A DNA stretch of 64,000 nt from Ureibacillus sinduriensis BLB-1 = JCM 15800 (GCF_000772955.1 NZ_JPVO01000052.1:124001-188000), one strand, 5' to 3'. Shown: positions 52,609 to 63,229, counted from the stretch's first letter. Numbers and translations are program-made. Notes: a model not told the origin generated them from the sequence alone.

Positions 52609-54321
52609 TTAAATTTTAAATTGGCGGATAAGTGTTTGAAGGTCTTCAGCAAGACTCGCCAATGCTTGAGAAGAAGAAGTAATTTCTTCCATGGAAGCCA
52701 GTTGCTCCTCTGTTGCCGCCGTCACCGATTGCGTACCGGCAGCAGTTTCAGTTGCCACTTCACTTACCTCTGAAATCGAGTGATTTACTTCATTCGTACT
52801 TGTCAACAGCTTCTCGACATTTCCTTTAATACCCTCGATTTGTGGGACAGCTTTGGAAATCACGGATTCAATTTCACCGAATGTATCACCGGCTAAATGA
52901 ACGACCGTCATCCCTTGTTCAACTTCCCCAGTTGCATCTTCAACCATCTTCATCGTCTGGTCTGTATCCTGTTGGATCGCTGCAACGAGCTGAGAGATTT
53001 GTCGTGCCGAAGTAGCCGATTCCTCGGCAAGTTTACGAACCTCGTCCGCTACAACCGCAAACCCTTTCCCCGATTCCCCTGCCCTTGCCGCTTCAATTGC
53101 TGCATTCAGTGCCAGCAGATTTGTCTGCGCCGCAATATTGGTAATTACTTCGATGATTTGTCCGATTTCCCTTGAGCGGGTAGAAAGTTCCGCAAAGGAA
53201 ACGACCAACGATCGGACCGTCTTATCGATAAACTGCATCTGATTATTTACTTCGTTGATGACTTTTCTTCCTTCGCCAGAGAGTCTTGATGCTTCATTTA
53301 CGGTATGCGATACAATTTCGGTATTATTCATCACTTCTTGAGTTTCATGATCAATCTGTCCAATCAGGTTCGTGCTATCTTTAATGATTTCGACTTGATT
53401 GTCCGCCCCTACAACAAGTTCCTGGGTTGTTTGTGAAATATGCTCACTGGCACTTGTGCTTTGTTCAGCACTGGCACTCAGCTCCTCGGAAGCCGCCGCA
53501 ACCTGTTCGGAAGTGCTTCCGACAGTACGGATAACATTATTGACTCCTTCAACCATTTTATTGAAGGAGGCATTTAACATACCAATCTCGTCTTTCGATT
53601 GGTAGTCTCCTTTTACGGTAAAGTCACCGTTTTCCACTAGACCTAATAATTCTTGTATGTTTCTTAGAGGCTTGGTAATGAATCGCGCAATGACCAAACC
53701 TACTGTGATCGTAATGATTATTGCCAACGCGATTGTGACAATTACGGAATTAGTTGCCTTTTCCGTCGTTTCAATCACTTCACCAAAAACTCGCTCGGAG
53801 CTCTGCATATTGGATTCTTCCAGTTCTGTAAGCAGTTCATTGATTTCAACCCGTATAGGCTCCAATTCATTTTGGAACAACTGGTAGGCTTCCGCATTTT
53901 TATTTTCCATGGCTAATTCTCTTACTTTTTTCCGAAGAACATTTTGCTCCATATCCAATGTGATGAGTGTATCAAGCTGTTTCTCCACTTCACTTGGCAA
54001 CTGCATTGATTCCAATGTTTGTGAATAAGTGATCGTTTCATCGATGTTTACGTCAAGACGTTCATTAAGATATTTGTTTCGGTCATGGTCTTCCGTTAAC
54101 AACATCTCCAATAAATACGCATTTACGGCACGGTTGTTAACGCTGATTCCGCTGAGCATTAAACTCGGTTTTAATTGCTTATTATATAAAGTATCGGCAC
54201 TTTTTCTTCCTTCCGAAAGGCTGCTTATACTTACAAACCCTAATAACAGCAGCGCAATGGTAAAAATGGATATCAGTAAAATCAGTTTTTGTCTTACCTT
54301 TAAGTTTCTTATCAACTTCAT
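52609..54321 (-). CDS. Methyl-accepting chemotaxis protein
   Basis: 570 residues: helix (about 12-32), a four-helix-bundle-type extracellular domain (about 35-185), helix 2 (about 190-212), HAMP (about 213-265) and a long signalling coiled coil whose tip is [20 protein letters not shown] and [16 protein letters not shown]. Methylation-site-like Gln/Glu pairs flank the tip. The ligand is unknown; position beside the uronate operon hints at a carbon-source attractant, but it is a separate transcription unit. Confidence 0.95.
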   Translation of the reverse strand: MKLIRNLKVRQKLILLISIFTIALLLLGFVSISSLSEGRKSADTLYNKQLKPSLMLSGISVNNRAVNAYLLEMLLTEDHDRNKYLNERLDVNIDETITYSQTLESMQLPSEVEKQLDTLITLDMEQNVLRKKVRELAMENKNAEAYQLFQNELEPIRVEINELLTELEESNMQSSERVFGEVIETTEKATNSVIVTIALAIIITITVGLVIARFITKPLRNIQELLGLVENGDFTVKGDYQSKDEIGMLNASFNKMVEGVNNVIRTVGSTSEQVAAASEELSASAEQSTSASEHISQTTQELVVGADNQVEIIKDSTNLIGQIDHETQEVMNNTEIVSHTVNEASRLSGEGRKVINEVNNQMQFIDKTVRSLVVSFAELSTRSREIGQIIEVITNIAAQTNLLALNAAIEAARAGESGKGFAVVADEVRKLAEESATSARQISQLVAAIQQDTDQTMKMVEDATGEVEQGMTVVHLAGDTFGEIESVISKAVPQIEGIKGNVEKLLTSTNEVNHSISEVSEVATETAAGTQSVTAATEEQLASMEEITSSSQALASLAEDLQTLIRQFKI

Positions 54322-54511
54322 TCTCTCTTCTCCTCATATGTTTCCTGATATCTCTCTATGTGCCCGAAACTACAAGTTTAGCCATAAAAAGTTACCTGCT
54401 AATAATTTCGGTCAGTATTTAAATTACTTTAGTATTTTTTTGATAAAAGTAGTATTTACATTACTTCTTATAATTGGATATACTTGCCTAATAGTTTAAG
54501 TGCATTTTAGA

Positions 54512-54547
54512 TAAAAAAAAACAGCTCCTTGGCTTGACCAAGGGGCT
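54512..54547 (-). terminator. Terminator of the hybrid kinase gene
   Basis: AGCCCCTTGG-tcaag-CCAAGGAGCT (one mismatch) followed by G and eight T on the minus strand. Confidence 0.86.
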
Positions 54548-54562
54548 GCTTCTATATTTATA

Positions 54563-57500
54563 TCATTCTTTCGATCCAGGCAGTAGGATTGTAATTTTTG
54601 TTCCAATTCCTTCTTCACTCTCAAGTTCGAAGGAAGCTCTTTTTATCAATTTGAGTTTCCTGAAAGGATTCGTAAATCCTACCCGTGAATTTTTGCCATT
54701 CAGCAAGTCTGACTGTTTCTCCTTCGAAATCCCAATACCATCATCCTCAATGACGATTCGAACCATTCCCTGCATTTTGCTTACAGCAAGTTTGATTGTT
54801 CCCCCGGCTGCTTTCTTGCCAATTCCATGTTGGACGGCATTTTCGATCAATGGCTGAATAGTCATTAATGGAATAATGGCATCTGCTGTTTCGTCGAAAT
54901 CATAAATAACTTCCAGCCTGTCACCAAAGCGCATTTTTTCGATTTTCAAATAAGCTTGAACAAGTTCCAATTCATCCTCCAGCGGAACCAGTGACTGATA
55001 ACTATTGAAATCAAGTTTTGCACGAAAATAAGTAGCTAAATATGTAAGTGCCTCTCGCGTCATTTTTGAATCCAAATAAGTTAGTCCGATAATTGTTTGC
55101 AATGTATTATAGAGAAAATGAGGTTTGATTTGCGAATAATACATCGTCAGTTCATCCACCAGCGAGTCTTTGGAAGTTTGCCTCATCGACAGCAGAAACT
55201 CGATACGCACCTTTAATTCATCCAGCATCACGGGCTTTTGCAAGAATTCATTTGCACCGATTTGGAAAGAAGAAATCATATCGGATAGTTGTCCGGCAGC
55301 AGTTAGTACAATCACAGGTAGATCAAACAAGTCAAACTTCTCCCTCAACGCCTTGGACACTTCGAACCCGTTCATATTGGGCATCATTAAATCTAGGATC
55401 ACTAAATCAATTTCCTTATCGTTCAGTACCTCCAGAGCCGCTTCCCCGTTATCCACCGCAATGACGGTATAACCCAATGAAGCAATCATGTCCTGTAAAA
55501 CGAACAAATTGGGATGTTCGTCATCCACTATTAAAATCGTCTGTTCTTTATTACCCTCTACTATTTTTGGAAATTCATACTCTATTTGTTTATCAATAAC
55601 CGGTACAAGTTGAAACGGGCTTGAACCTTGAGCAATGAGACCTTTTTCTTCATGTCGGGCCTCTCCTTCTGCCAATGGAAGTGTAAAAGTAAAGCACGTC
55701 CCTACTCCATAGGTTGAAGAAACAGCAATGTCCCCTCCCGAAAGTTCCACCAACTCTTTTGCGATGCTTAAGCCCAATCCCAGACCTTTGCTTTTAGTTT
55801 CATAGCTCGTATCAACCTGATAGAAAGATGCAAAGATTCGGCTTAAATGTTCTTCTTCGATTCCAATCCCGGTATCTGATACCGAAATATACATCTTATT
55901 CTCTTTTACTTTTGCTTCAACCGTAATTTCTCCAACTTTTGTATATTTAATGCTATTATGAATGAGATTCAACAATATTTGCTTAAGCCTGTTTTCATCT
56001 ACATACACCTTCGGCAAGGAGGCTTCCGTCCGATTGATCAACCTTACAGATTGTGGATTTGGAAGTAAATAAGACATCTCCGCAATAATATCCCCCACGA
56101 CCTGAAGGGATGTAGGTGCAGGAGAGTGGCTTACTTCCCCTTTTTTAATATTGCCCGCATCAAGAAGGCTTTCGACCATGCTGGCCAAGCGTCTTCCAAC
56201 ATTGTGAATGAGATGCATGCTTTCTTGTTGCTCCCCCTTCAGCGGTCCAGTTCGTCCTTCCAGAATGGAGCTGGTCAAATTCAATATCAAATGAAGAGGT
56301 GTCCTTAGTTCATGTGAAGTCTTCACAAGAAATTCATCCTTGACGGAATCGAAATGGATGAGCTCCTTCGTCAGTTCATCTACCCTTTTAAACGCTTGCT
56401 GGGACCGGTAACTTATCAAGGTAGATAAGCTGATGGCCGTAACTAAAAATAAAAAGACTGGCGCCCATCCAAACTCCACATTGAATAAGAAATTGAGTCC
56501 CAGCAATAGGCTATAGCAAACAAATGAAACAACAACGTGGATAATATACAGCATGCCTTCCATCTTGTTCATAAACGCTCTGATGAGAATAAACAAAATA
56601 TAAAGATAGACAAGTGCCAAAATAATCACGATATAAACTGCAATGTTGGCAATCGGGAATATACTCGACAGATCAATGACTTGAGTGGGACCCAATAGAA
56701 TGGCCTGCATGAATAGCAGCAGGCAGAGCGTCGCCACTATCTTCTTATTGGCATAGGGTTTAAAAAAGTGATACATGAACAATAAAAAGAACAATACGGA
56801 AAGATGGATTGCCATCAACTGCAGTTGCAGCAACAGGTTTTGCCCAATCATCGGCAGTACCGAGATCAATAGTCTTTCATTAATGGCTGATATGTAAAAG
56901 CCTTGCAGCAAACAGAAAATGCTGAAATATAATTCATACAGATTTTTGCGCTGTTGCATATAGGTCACGAAGTACATGATGGCAAGTAAAAGGTAGCCGG
57001 AAAACACTATAGTATCCAGCATCTTATATAAATCCCTATCCTCCAGGACATTTTCTGTCGGGCCCAATTTAATGGGACGTGTAATCCCTCCCGTTACTAC
57101 TTTAAAACTGGAAACATGTATCACCAACTCAAGCTGCTTTGAACTGCTGCTGAAAAAAGTGTTGTATCCGGAATTATTGAATTCACTCTTCCTATCAGTG
57201 ACATTTCCCGTGCTTCCTATGATACTCCCATTCATATATATCTTGCTCGCGTAACCAATCATTCCCACCCTCAAGCCAAAGTCCCCTTCAGAAGGGAGAT
57301 TGATGTTGAGTCGGTAGGTGCCGTACGCTTTTTCCTTTGTTACAAACTCGTCCCATTTTCCCGGGACTTGAATCAGTTGCTTTTCATCACGGTAAGCATC
57401 AAAACGGGAAGAATCTTTACCGGGTTCAATGAAAATACCCGGGTAAAATTCCCACTCCCCATCCAATTGAACAAGCTCTTGTTCATCAAAATTCACATCT

Positions 57501-57628
57501 TCTAAATCTAATGATCCATCCTTGGCCAGAGGCTGTCCGGAATCATTCCCATAATACACTCGCATTGCATAAAAAACTGTAAACAAAACAAGCAAAATGG
57601 AGAAAAGCAGCGTTAATATTCTTTTCAT
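54563..57628 (-). CDS. Double-kinase hybrid sensor: 7TMR-HisKA-REC-LytS-type kinase
   Basis: 1021 residues. Helix 1 (4-22); an extracellular jelly-roll-like domain (about 40-190; LDGEWEFYPGIF, VPGKWDE, YGTYRLNINLP); seven helices of the 7TMR-DISM type (about 205-405); HisKA with His439 (TSHELRTPLHLI) and HATPase (NLIHNSIKY, DTGIGI, GLGLGLSI); a receiver with Asp746 (LVILDLMMP); then a second, LytS/YehU-type kinase with His837 in KPHFLYNTLQ and HATPase (PLIENAVQHGIG, EDDGIGI). All catalytic boxes look intact, so it could run an internal phosphorelay and phosphorylate the divergent SARP-type regulator. Confidence 0.92.
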   Translation of the reverse strand: MKRILTLLFSILLVLFTVFYAMRVYYGNDSGQPLAKDGSLDLEDVNFDEQELVQLDGEWEFYPGIFIEPGKDSSRFDAYRDEKQLIQVPGKWDEFVTKEKAYGTYRLNINLPSEGDFGLRVGMIGYASKIYMNGSIIGSTGNVTDRKSEFNNSGYNTFFSSSSKQLELVIHVSSFKVVTGGITRPIKLGPTENVLEDRDLYKMLDTIVFSGYLLLAIMYFVTYMQQRKNLYELYFSIFCLLQGFYISAINERLLISVLPMIGQNLLLQLQLMAIHLSVLFFLLFMYHFFKPYANKKIVATLCLLLFMQAILLGPTQVIDLSSIFPIANIAVYIVIILALVYLYILFILIRAFMNKMEGMLYIIHVVVSFVCYSLLLGLNFLFNVEFGWAPVFLFLVTAISLSTLISYRSQQAFKRVDELTKELIHFDSVKDEFLVKTSHELRTPLHLILNLTSSILEGRTGPLKGEQQESMHLIHNVGRRLASMVESLLDAGNIKKGEVSHSPAPTSLQVVGDIIAEMSYLLPNPQSVRLINRTEASLPKVYVDENRLKQILLNLIHNSIKYTKVGEITVEAKVKENKMYISVSDTGIGIEEEHLSRIFASFYQVDTSYETKSKGLGLGLSIAKELVELSGGDIAVSSTYGVGTCFTFTLPLAEGEARHEEKGLIAQGSSPFQLVPVIDKQIEYEFPKIVEGNKEQTILIVDDEHPNLFVLQDMIASLGYTVIAVDNGEAALEVLNDKEIDLVILDLMMPNMNGFEVSKALREKFDLFDLPVIVLTAAGQLSDMISSFQIGANEFLQKPVMLDELKVRIEFLLSMRQTSKDSLVDELTMYYSQIKPHFLYNTLQTIIGLTYLDSKMTREALTYLATYFRAKLDFNSYQSLVPLEDELELVQAYLKIEKMRFGDRLEVIYDFDETADAIIPLMTIQPLIENAVQHGIGKKAAGGTIKLAVSKMQGMVRIVIEDDGIGISKEKQSDLLNGKNSRVGFTNPFRKLKLIKRASFELESEEGIGTKITILLPGSKE

Positions 57629-57891
57629 TTATACACCTTCATTATTTTTATCTTTTAAACCGATATGATGGGGATTCACATAGTTTTGATATATTTCTTG
57701 ACGCTAGATTAAATGTCCTACACATCCAGGTGACAATATTACTAATTGTAGAAGAAACACTCTTTATTGACGAATTTAAGTTTATTAATAGCGACTATTT
57801 TTATATAATAAGATATATTTTCCATTATATATAATTCCATACAGTTTAGTAATATTATCATAAAAAAATGTGTTCCATAAGGAGTAAAGTA

Positions 57892-59034
57892 ATGACTCGA
57901 GTAGTTCTCGTTGATGATGAGGCGTTAGCTCTTATTTCGTTAGAGAAAATATTAGAAGACTTTCCCGGGGTAATCGTATTAGGTAAATACAACAACTACG
58001 AAGAACTCCTTGCATTTGTGGAGAAGGAAACAATAGATGTAGTATTTCTCGATATTGAAATAGGGACAAGCAACGGATTGGATATTGCGAAGGATATTTT
58101 ATCGATCCAGCCTTCTATACAAATTGTATTCGTTACGGCCCACTCAGAATATGCGGTGCAAGCCTTTGAATTGAATTCAGTCGATTACTTGCTGAAACCT
58201 ATCTCATCCAAACGACTAGCAAAGACCATCTCACGGATAAACGAAAAAATAGGGCACCGCAATATGGATATCAGTGAAGCCAGAAGTACACCTCTTGTAA
58301 TACAGTGCCTCCATGAGTTTCAAGTATTCAGGAATCATCAGCCTATTCCTTTTAAGACGGCAAAAGTGAAAGAACTTTTCGCCTATCTTTTTACGAATAT
58401 AAACACTTACATTCACCGGGATATATTGATTGAACATTTATGGCCTGAGCAAGAATATAAAAAAGCGAAGATTAATTTGCATACATGTATTTCGCATCTA
58501 AGAAAACTTTTTAGCGAATTAGGATACAAAGATTGTATTACCTTTTCGAACCAAAGTTATTCCCTGATTCTGAAAGAATACGAGTGTGATGCTTTAACCA
58601 TTTATGAGGTGGCTTCAAATCTCGATACAGTGGATCACACAAATATCCAATTATTAGAAAAAACGATTCGTCTATATTCGGGCGATTATTGCGAGCTTAA
58701 TGGATATAAATGGGCAGCCGAAAAGACATCGGAGCTTCATATGATCATGTCCTTCTTATTGAGAAAAACGATAGAGTATTTGCAAACGGTGGATCCTGTA
58801 AAGGCACTCGGCTATTCCCAACTATATATGAAGCTGAACCCTTATTCGGATGAAATCGTCAACAGGATGATGAATCTGCTTATCTCCATGGGGAATCAAT
58901 CAGAAGCAATCAAAGTCTTTCAGGATTATCAACATCTTCTAAACGATGATTTAGGAATAGAACCGAATCATCAACTTAGTGAAATTTATCAATCTTTGTT
59001 AACAACAACAAAAACAAAAGACGTTCCGGTTTAA
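57892..59034 (+). CDS. SARP-type response regulator (REC-wHTH-BTAD)
   Basis: 380 residues. Receiver with phospho-acceptor Asp54 (VVFLDIEIG), Thr in VTAHSEYA and Lys in YLLKPIS; a winged helix (about 140-225, INLHTCISHLRKLFSELGY); and a C-terminal BTAD helical domain (about 235-370, YSGDYCELNGYKWA, ALGYSQLYMKLNPYSDEIVNR). ATG at 57892 with AAGGAG seven bases upstream. Such regulators activate transcription, in actinomycetes of antibiotic genes; its targets here are unknown. Divergent from the hybrid kinase. Confidence 0.92.
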   Translation: MTRVVLVDDEALALISLEKILEDFPGVIVLGKYNNYEELLAFVEKETIDVVFLDIEIGTSNGLDIAKDILSIQPSIQIVFVTAHSEYAVQAFELNSVDYLLKPISSKRLAKTISRINEKIGHRNMDISEARSTPLVIQCLHEFQVFRNHQPIPFKTAKVKELFAYLFTNINTYIHRDILIEHLWPEQEYKKAKINLHTCISHLRKLFSELGYKDCITFSNQSYSLILKEYECDALTIYEVASNLDTVDHTNIQLLEKTIRLYSGDYCELNGYKWAAEKTSELHMIMSFLLRKTIEYLQTVDPVKALGYSQLYMKLNPYSDEIVNRMMNLLISMGNQSEAIKVFQDYQHLLNDDLGIEPNHQLSEIYQSLLTTTKTKDVPV

Positions 59035-59052
59035 ATGACTGGAACGTCTTTT
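59017..59052 (+). terminator. Terminator of the SARP regulator gene
   Basis: AAAAGACGTTCC / GGAACGTCTTTT 12-base arms; the left arm overlaps the last codons and stop codon of the gene. Confidence 0.9.
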
Positions 59053-59105
59053 CAACTTACTATGTACACTTTATCGAAGGTTTAAAGAACTATCCGTAAA
59101 CCATA

Positions 59106-59137
59106 TGTAGACAAAGGCGCAGTCTGCTTTGTCTACA
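59106..59137. repeat. Hairpin repeat, GACAAAG family (copy 2)
   Basis: TGTAGACAAAG / CTTTGTCTACA, 11-base perfect arms with a 10-base loop. Same arm core and same CTC-G flank as the element at 26951-26985. Confidence 0.65.
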
Positions 59138-59227
59138 CTCCGATACTTTTTGTAATGCATGGTTCTAATAATTTTGAGTTCCTCTTTACTGGCAGGTTCC
59201 CATCAGTAGGCTCCATCCCCCATACAA

Positions 59228-60061
59228 TTAGACGATTACGGGATTCTCGGAAATACTGATGGATTTATTATGATGTCTTCCAATCGGTACAACAGACGGA
59301 GAATCCGAAACCGGGTCTTCAATCACTTTGCAATTGAGATTGAAGATGTCTTTGATCAATGAACTTGTAATCACTTCCGACGGCGTCCCTTCAGCTACTA
59401 GCTTGCCTTTATTTAGGGCAAAAATATGGTCTGCATAGCGTGCGGACAAGTTGATATCATGAAGAACCATCACAATCGTTGTTCCATATTTTCGATTTAA
59501 ATCCGTCAGCATATCCAGGATTTCCACTTGATACGTAATATCCAAATAGGTTGTAGGCTCGTCAAGGAAAAGAATGTCTGTTTGTTGGGCAAGGGCCATG
59601 GCAATCCAAACACGCTGTCTTTGTCCACCGGAGAGCTCATCAATATTGCGATCGGCAAATTCCGTAATGTTCATGATGTCCATTGCTTCGGCAACGGCTT
59701 CATAGTCTTTCTTTGACCAGCCTTTCATAAAGGTATGGTGCGGGAATCTGCCCCTTCCGACTAAATCTGCCACCGTAATTCCCTCGGGGACGATTGGTGA
59801 TTGTGGCAGTAGTCCTAAAACCCTCGCCAAATGTTTAGGTGGGATTTTATGGATTGGTTTTCCATCCAAACTGATTTGCCCGGAAGTCGGTTTGATCAAA
59901 CGCGCCATCGTTTTGAGCAGCGTCGATTTACCGCATCCATTGGCACCGATAATAATGCTGATTTTGTTGCTCGGAATCGCAATGCTGATATCGTGCAAGA
60001 TGGTTTTTTTATCGTACCCGGCAGTTATGCTTTCGGCTTGAAACGTATGTGTTGGTTTCAT
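59228..60061 (-). CDS. Siderophore ABC transporter ATP-binding protein (FecE/YusV type)
   Basis: 277 residues. Walker A GANGCGKST, signature LSGGQRQRVWIAMALAQ, Walker B ILFLDEPTTYLD and His in VLHDIN. Typical of iron(III)-siderophore importers. Its ATG overlaps the stop codon of the permease gene (TAATG) and GGGAG lies seven bases upstream. Last gene of the operon; no strong terminator was seen before 59228. Confidence 0.95.
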   Translation of the reverse strand: MKPTHTFQAESITAGYDKKTILHDISIAIPSNKISIIIGANGCGKSTLLKTMARLIKPTSGQISLDGKPIHKIPPKHLARVLGLLPQSPIVPEGITVADLVGRGRFPHHTFMKGWSKKDYEAVAEAMDIMNITEFADRNIDELSGGQRQRVWIAMALAQQTDILFLDEPTTYLDITYQVEILDMLTDLNRKYGTTIVMVLHDINLSARYADHIFALNKGKLVAEGTPSEVITSSLIKDIFNLNCKVIEDPVSDSPSVVPIGRHHNKSISISENPVIV

Positions 60062-61095
60062 TATAAATCTCCCTTTCGATTGATCCGAATTAATAAGTAA
60101 ATCAAGTAAGGTGCACCAAGGATACCAGTGATGACGCCGACAGGATATCTAGCAACAAAGGCAAATTGACCGATAAGGTCCGATGCCAGCACTAAACTAA
60201 TTCCGACCAGACCTGCTGGGAGGATATTTGAATACCCGACGCCGACCAATCTTTTTGCGATGGGCCCGGAAAGGAAGGCCACAAATGCAATCGGTCCAGT
60301 CGTGGCAGTGGCCAACGCAATCATCAGCACGGAGCTGACAATGAGGATAAGCCTTGTCTTATTCGTATCGACCCCGAGCGAGGTAGCCGCTTGTTCCCCC
60401 AACTCCAGCATTTCCAATCGTTTCCCAAAGAAAAGTAGGATGGGCGTGAATATTAAAACAATGACGACAAGTGGGAGAAGTGTTTCCATCTTCGCCCCGT
60501 TCAAGCTGCCGCTCAGCCATCTCATGGCAGCCGGCAGGTCGTTTTCTTGACCAATCAATAATAAATAATTAATAACAGCCGTCAGCATCGCCTGTATACC
60601 GATGCCGATCAAAATCAATCTTCCTATGGAGAAGGAAGATCCTTTCGACAACCCATAAATGACGAGGACTGTCGCAAGTCCACCAATGACGGATGCAATC
60701 GATATAACGGTAGTGCCTGCCTGCAGCACAATGATGCAAAATACAGCTGCTGCACTGGAACCTGCCGTAATCCCGATGACATTGGGGTTCGCTAGTGGGT
60801 TTCTCAGCATCGTCTGGAAGATGTATCCTCCAGCACCGAAAGCAAAACCGGCAAATACACCTGCAAGCATTCTCGGCAAGCGGATCGTACCGACTGCAAA
60901 AGATGCACCCTTTACTTCTTCCCCCATAAGAACACGAAATACATCAGCCACGGGATAGATGGTGTTCCCCAACATGAGCATGCTGCAACAAAGTGCCAAT
61001 GAAATCAAAGCTAACACTGAGGTCACTATGATAAACCGACGTTGTCTTTTTTGCCTAGAATCCATAATGGAAAGTATAGTATCATTTATCATCAT
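60061..61095 (-). CDS. Iron-siderophore permease, FecCD family (second subunit)
   Basis: 344 residues with about ten helices. GYIFQTMLRNPLANPNVIGITAGSSAAA contains the conserved FecCD segment; VGVITGILGAPYLIYLLIR is the usual C-terminus. Starts by overlapping the upstream permease gene by four bases (ATGA), so coupled translation. Confidence 0.95.
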   Translation of the reverse strand: MMINDTILSIMDSRQKRQRRFIIVTSVLALISLALCCSMLMLGNTIYPVADVFRVLMGEEVKGASFAVGTIRLPRMLAGVFAGFAFGAGGYIFQTMLRNPLANPNVIGITAGSSAAAVFCIIVLQAGTTVISIASVIGGLATVLVIYGLSKGSSFSIGRLILIGIGIQAMLTAVINYLLLIGQENDLPAAMRWLSGSLNGAKMETLLPLVVIVLIFTPILLFFGKRLEMLELGEQAATSLGVDTNKTRLILIVSSVLMIALATATTGPIAFVAFLSGPIAKRLVGVGYSNILPAGLVGISLVLASDLIGQFAFVARYPVGVITGILGAPYLIYLLIRINRKGDL

Positions 61096-62126
61096 AATGC
61101 ACGCATTTTCGCTTTCATTGTAATTAAAATCAAAATAGGCGCTCCGACAAAGGCCGTCACAATCCCGACCTCCAGTTCACCCGGACTGCCGAGAAGCCTT
61201 CCAAGCACATCGGATACGGTCAAAATTATCGCACCTGTAAGAGCGGACATCGGGATAATGTAACGCAAATCGGGTCCGATCAGCAGGCGGATGACGTGCG
61301 TCGCCAACAGGCCGATAAAGCCGATGGGTCCTGCCAATGCTGTCGCAGCACCGCATAAAAGGACAGCACCAAGAGCCGCAACAAGCCGGATCGTGCCTGT
61401 TCGCACACCCAATCCCTTCGCCACCTCATCACCCAATGCAAGGGCGTTCAACCCTGGGCCAGTAAAAACGGCAATGAGCAATCCTATAATTAAGAATGGA
61501 ACAAATGTTGCAATTGAATCCCAATTGCCCGAGCCGACGCTGCCCACCTGCCAAAACCTGAATTGATCCATCACATTGGATCGTGGAATCATGACAGCCA
61601 CTACCAATGATGAAAGAATGGCACTCGTAGCAGCACCAGCTAAAACAAGCTTAAGTGGCGTAGCACCACCGCTGCCCATGGAACCAATCCCGAATACAAA
61701 AATCGAGGTAAGTATCGCCCCAGCTATCGCCAGCCAAATGTATTCGTTGGCCGAACTAATATTGAAAAAGGCAATCCCGCAAACGACAAATAAGGAGGCA
61801 CCTGTATTGACCCCCAGAATACTTGGGTCAGCAATCGGGTTTCGAGTCACCGATTGCATCAACGCGCCGGAAACCCCCAATGCCGCACCGCACATCAGAC
61901 AAAATATAGTTCGAACAATTCTTTGACGAACAACATTGGCCTCATGGGTTAAAACCTCAGGATGGAATAAACCATCCATGAGATCCGCCCAACCAACTAT
62001 CCGGGAACCAAATGCAAGCGATGCTAGAATACACACACCAAGTAACAATATTAAGGGTATGAGAACTCTCAAAAAATTACGAGGAAGTTGCAATTGTTTT
62101 TTTTCTGAAACGGATAAATTGTTCAT
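61092..62126 (-). CDS. Iron-siderophore permease, FecCD family (first subunit)
   Basis: 344 residues with about ten helices. ALMQSVTRNPIADPSILGVN and EVGIVTAFVGAPILILITMK are FecCD signatures; LLATHVIRLLIGPDLRYIIP contains the ATPase-coupling region. Pairs with the second subunit to form a heterodimeric channel like YfiZ-YfhA. One base separates it from the binding-protein stop codon. Confidence 0.95.
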   Translation of the reverse strand: MNNLSVSEKKQLQLPRNFLRVLIPLILLLGVCILASLAFGSRIVGWADLMDGLFHPEVLTHEANVVRQRIVRTIFCLMCGAALGVSGALMQSVTRNPIADPSILGVNTGASLFVVCGIAFFNISSANEYIWLAIAGAILTSIFVFGIGSMGSGGATPLKLVLAGAATSAILSSLVVAVMIPRSNVMDQFRFWQVGSVGSGNWDSIATFVPFLIIGLLIAVFTGPGLNALALGDEVAKGLGVRTGTIRLVAALGAVLLCGAATALAGPIGFIGLLATHVIRLLIGPDLRYIIPMSALTGAIILTVSDVLGRLLGSPGELEVGIVTAFVGAPILILITMKAKMRAL

Positions 62127-62127
62127 G

Positions 62128-63201
62128 TTATTTTAGCTTTTTCGCAACATCTGAAATTAGAGTTAAGTAATCGTCAATTGTATATTCAATTGATAATGAA
62201 CTTGGCGTACCAGCCGCAGCAAGTGGCGTGTTGTCTTCAATCACTACAACCGCACCATTTTTAATGGCAGGCACAGTTCCTAGAATCGGGTCTGCTTGAA
62301 GTGCCTTCAATGTATTTTCATCACCGTATGTTACAAAAATTTCGGCATCGCTAAGTGCATCTGCATTTTCAGCACTTAGTTCGATATAGAAGCTTTCTGC
62401 ATCGCCAGTTTGTTCTTTAAGGCTTTCTGGATACTCCATGCCTAGCTCTTCAAGGAATTCACCACGTGGATCCTCTGGTGTATAAATATAAAACTTGGAT
62501 AAATCCGCCGCATTGAACATTCCAAAAGCAGCTTTTTTCCCTTTGATTTCAGGGTGCTCGTTCGCTTTATCCTGGATTAACTTTTCTGTGTCGGCAATCA
62601 GTTGCTGCCCTTCTTTTTCCATGCCCATTGCCATTGAGTTATAAGTAATTTGGTCTCGCCAAGTAGCTACCCAAGGCGTCTCCTGATAAGCGACTACTGG
62701 AGCAATCTGACTTAACGTATCATAATCTTCTTGTGTAATTCCAGAGTATGTAGCAAGAATGACATCCGGATTTGAATCGGCAATCGCTTCAAAATCCAAT
62801 CCGTCCGTATCTTGGTAAACGTTTGGATTTTCTTCCCCAAGTTCTTTTAATTTTTCTGCAGTCCAAGGAAGGATCCCAGTCTCATCTTGAACACCATAGT
62901 TCGCTGCTGAGAACCCAACTGGCACAACACCAAGAGCCAAGGCAACATCATGGTTTGACCAAGCAATTGTCGCAACACGTTCAGGCTTTTCTTCAATGAC
63001 TGCTTCACCGAGAGCATGTTTAATCACAATTGGGTATTCTGTTGCTGATTCATCAGCCTCAGTCGTTGTATCGGTTGTCTCCGATCCTGTTGATGCACTA
63101 TCTTCCGAGCCTGTTTCCTTGTCGGAACAAGCCGCAAGTGCAAGCGAAAGAATCGAGATTAATAACAAGGTTAAAAATGAAAAATGTCTTTTTGACTTCA
63201 T
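62128..63201 (-). CDS. Iron-siderophore-binding lipoprotein (YfiY-like)
   Basis: 357 residues. Signal peptide with lipobox LAAC, a Ser/Thr/Glu-rich spacer, then a periplasmic-binding-protein-like fold with PERVATIAWSNHDVALALGV, DVILATYSGITQEDY and the C-terminal half joined by a single helix, as in FhuD/FeuA proteins. YfiY of B. subtilis binds hydroxamate siderophores such as schizokinen; the resemblance here is by overall pattern. Under a perfect Fur box. Confidence 0.93.
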   Translation of the reverse strand: MKSKRHFSFLTLLLISILSLALAACSDKETGSEDSASTGSETTDTTTEADESATEYPIVIKHALGEAVIEEKPERVATIAWSNHDVALALGVVPVGFSAANYGVQDETGILPWTAEKLKELGEENPNVYQDTDGLDFEAIADSNPDVILATYSGITQEDYDTLSQIAPVVAYQETPWVATWRDQITYNSMAMGMEKEGQQLIADTEKLIQDKANEHPEIKGKKAAFGMFNAADLSKFYIYTPEDPRGEFLEELGMEYPESLKEQTGDAESFYIELSAENADALSDAEIFVTYGDENTLKALQADPILGTVPAIKNGAVVVIEDNTPLAAAGTPSSLSIEYTIDDYLTLISDVAKKLK

Positions 63202-63229
63202 TTTGTAATTTCACTCCTAAGTTTTCAAT

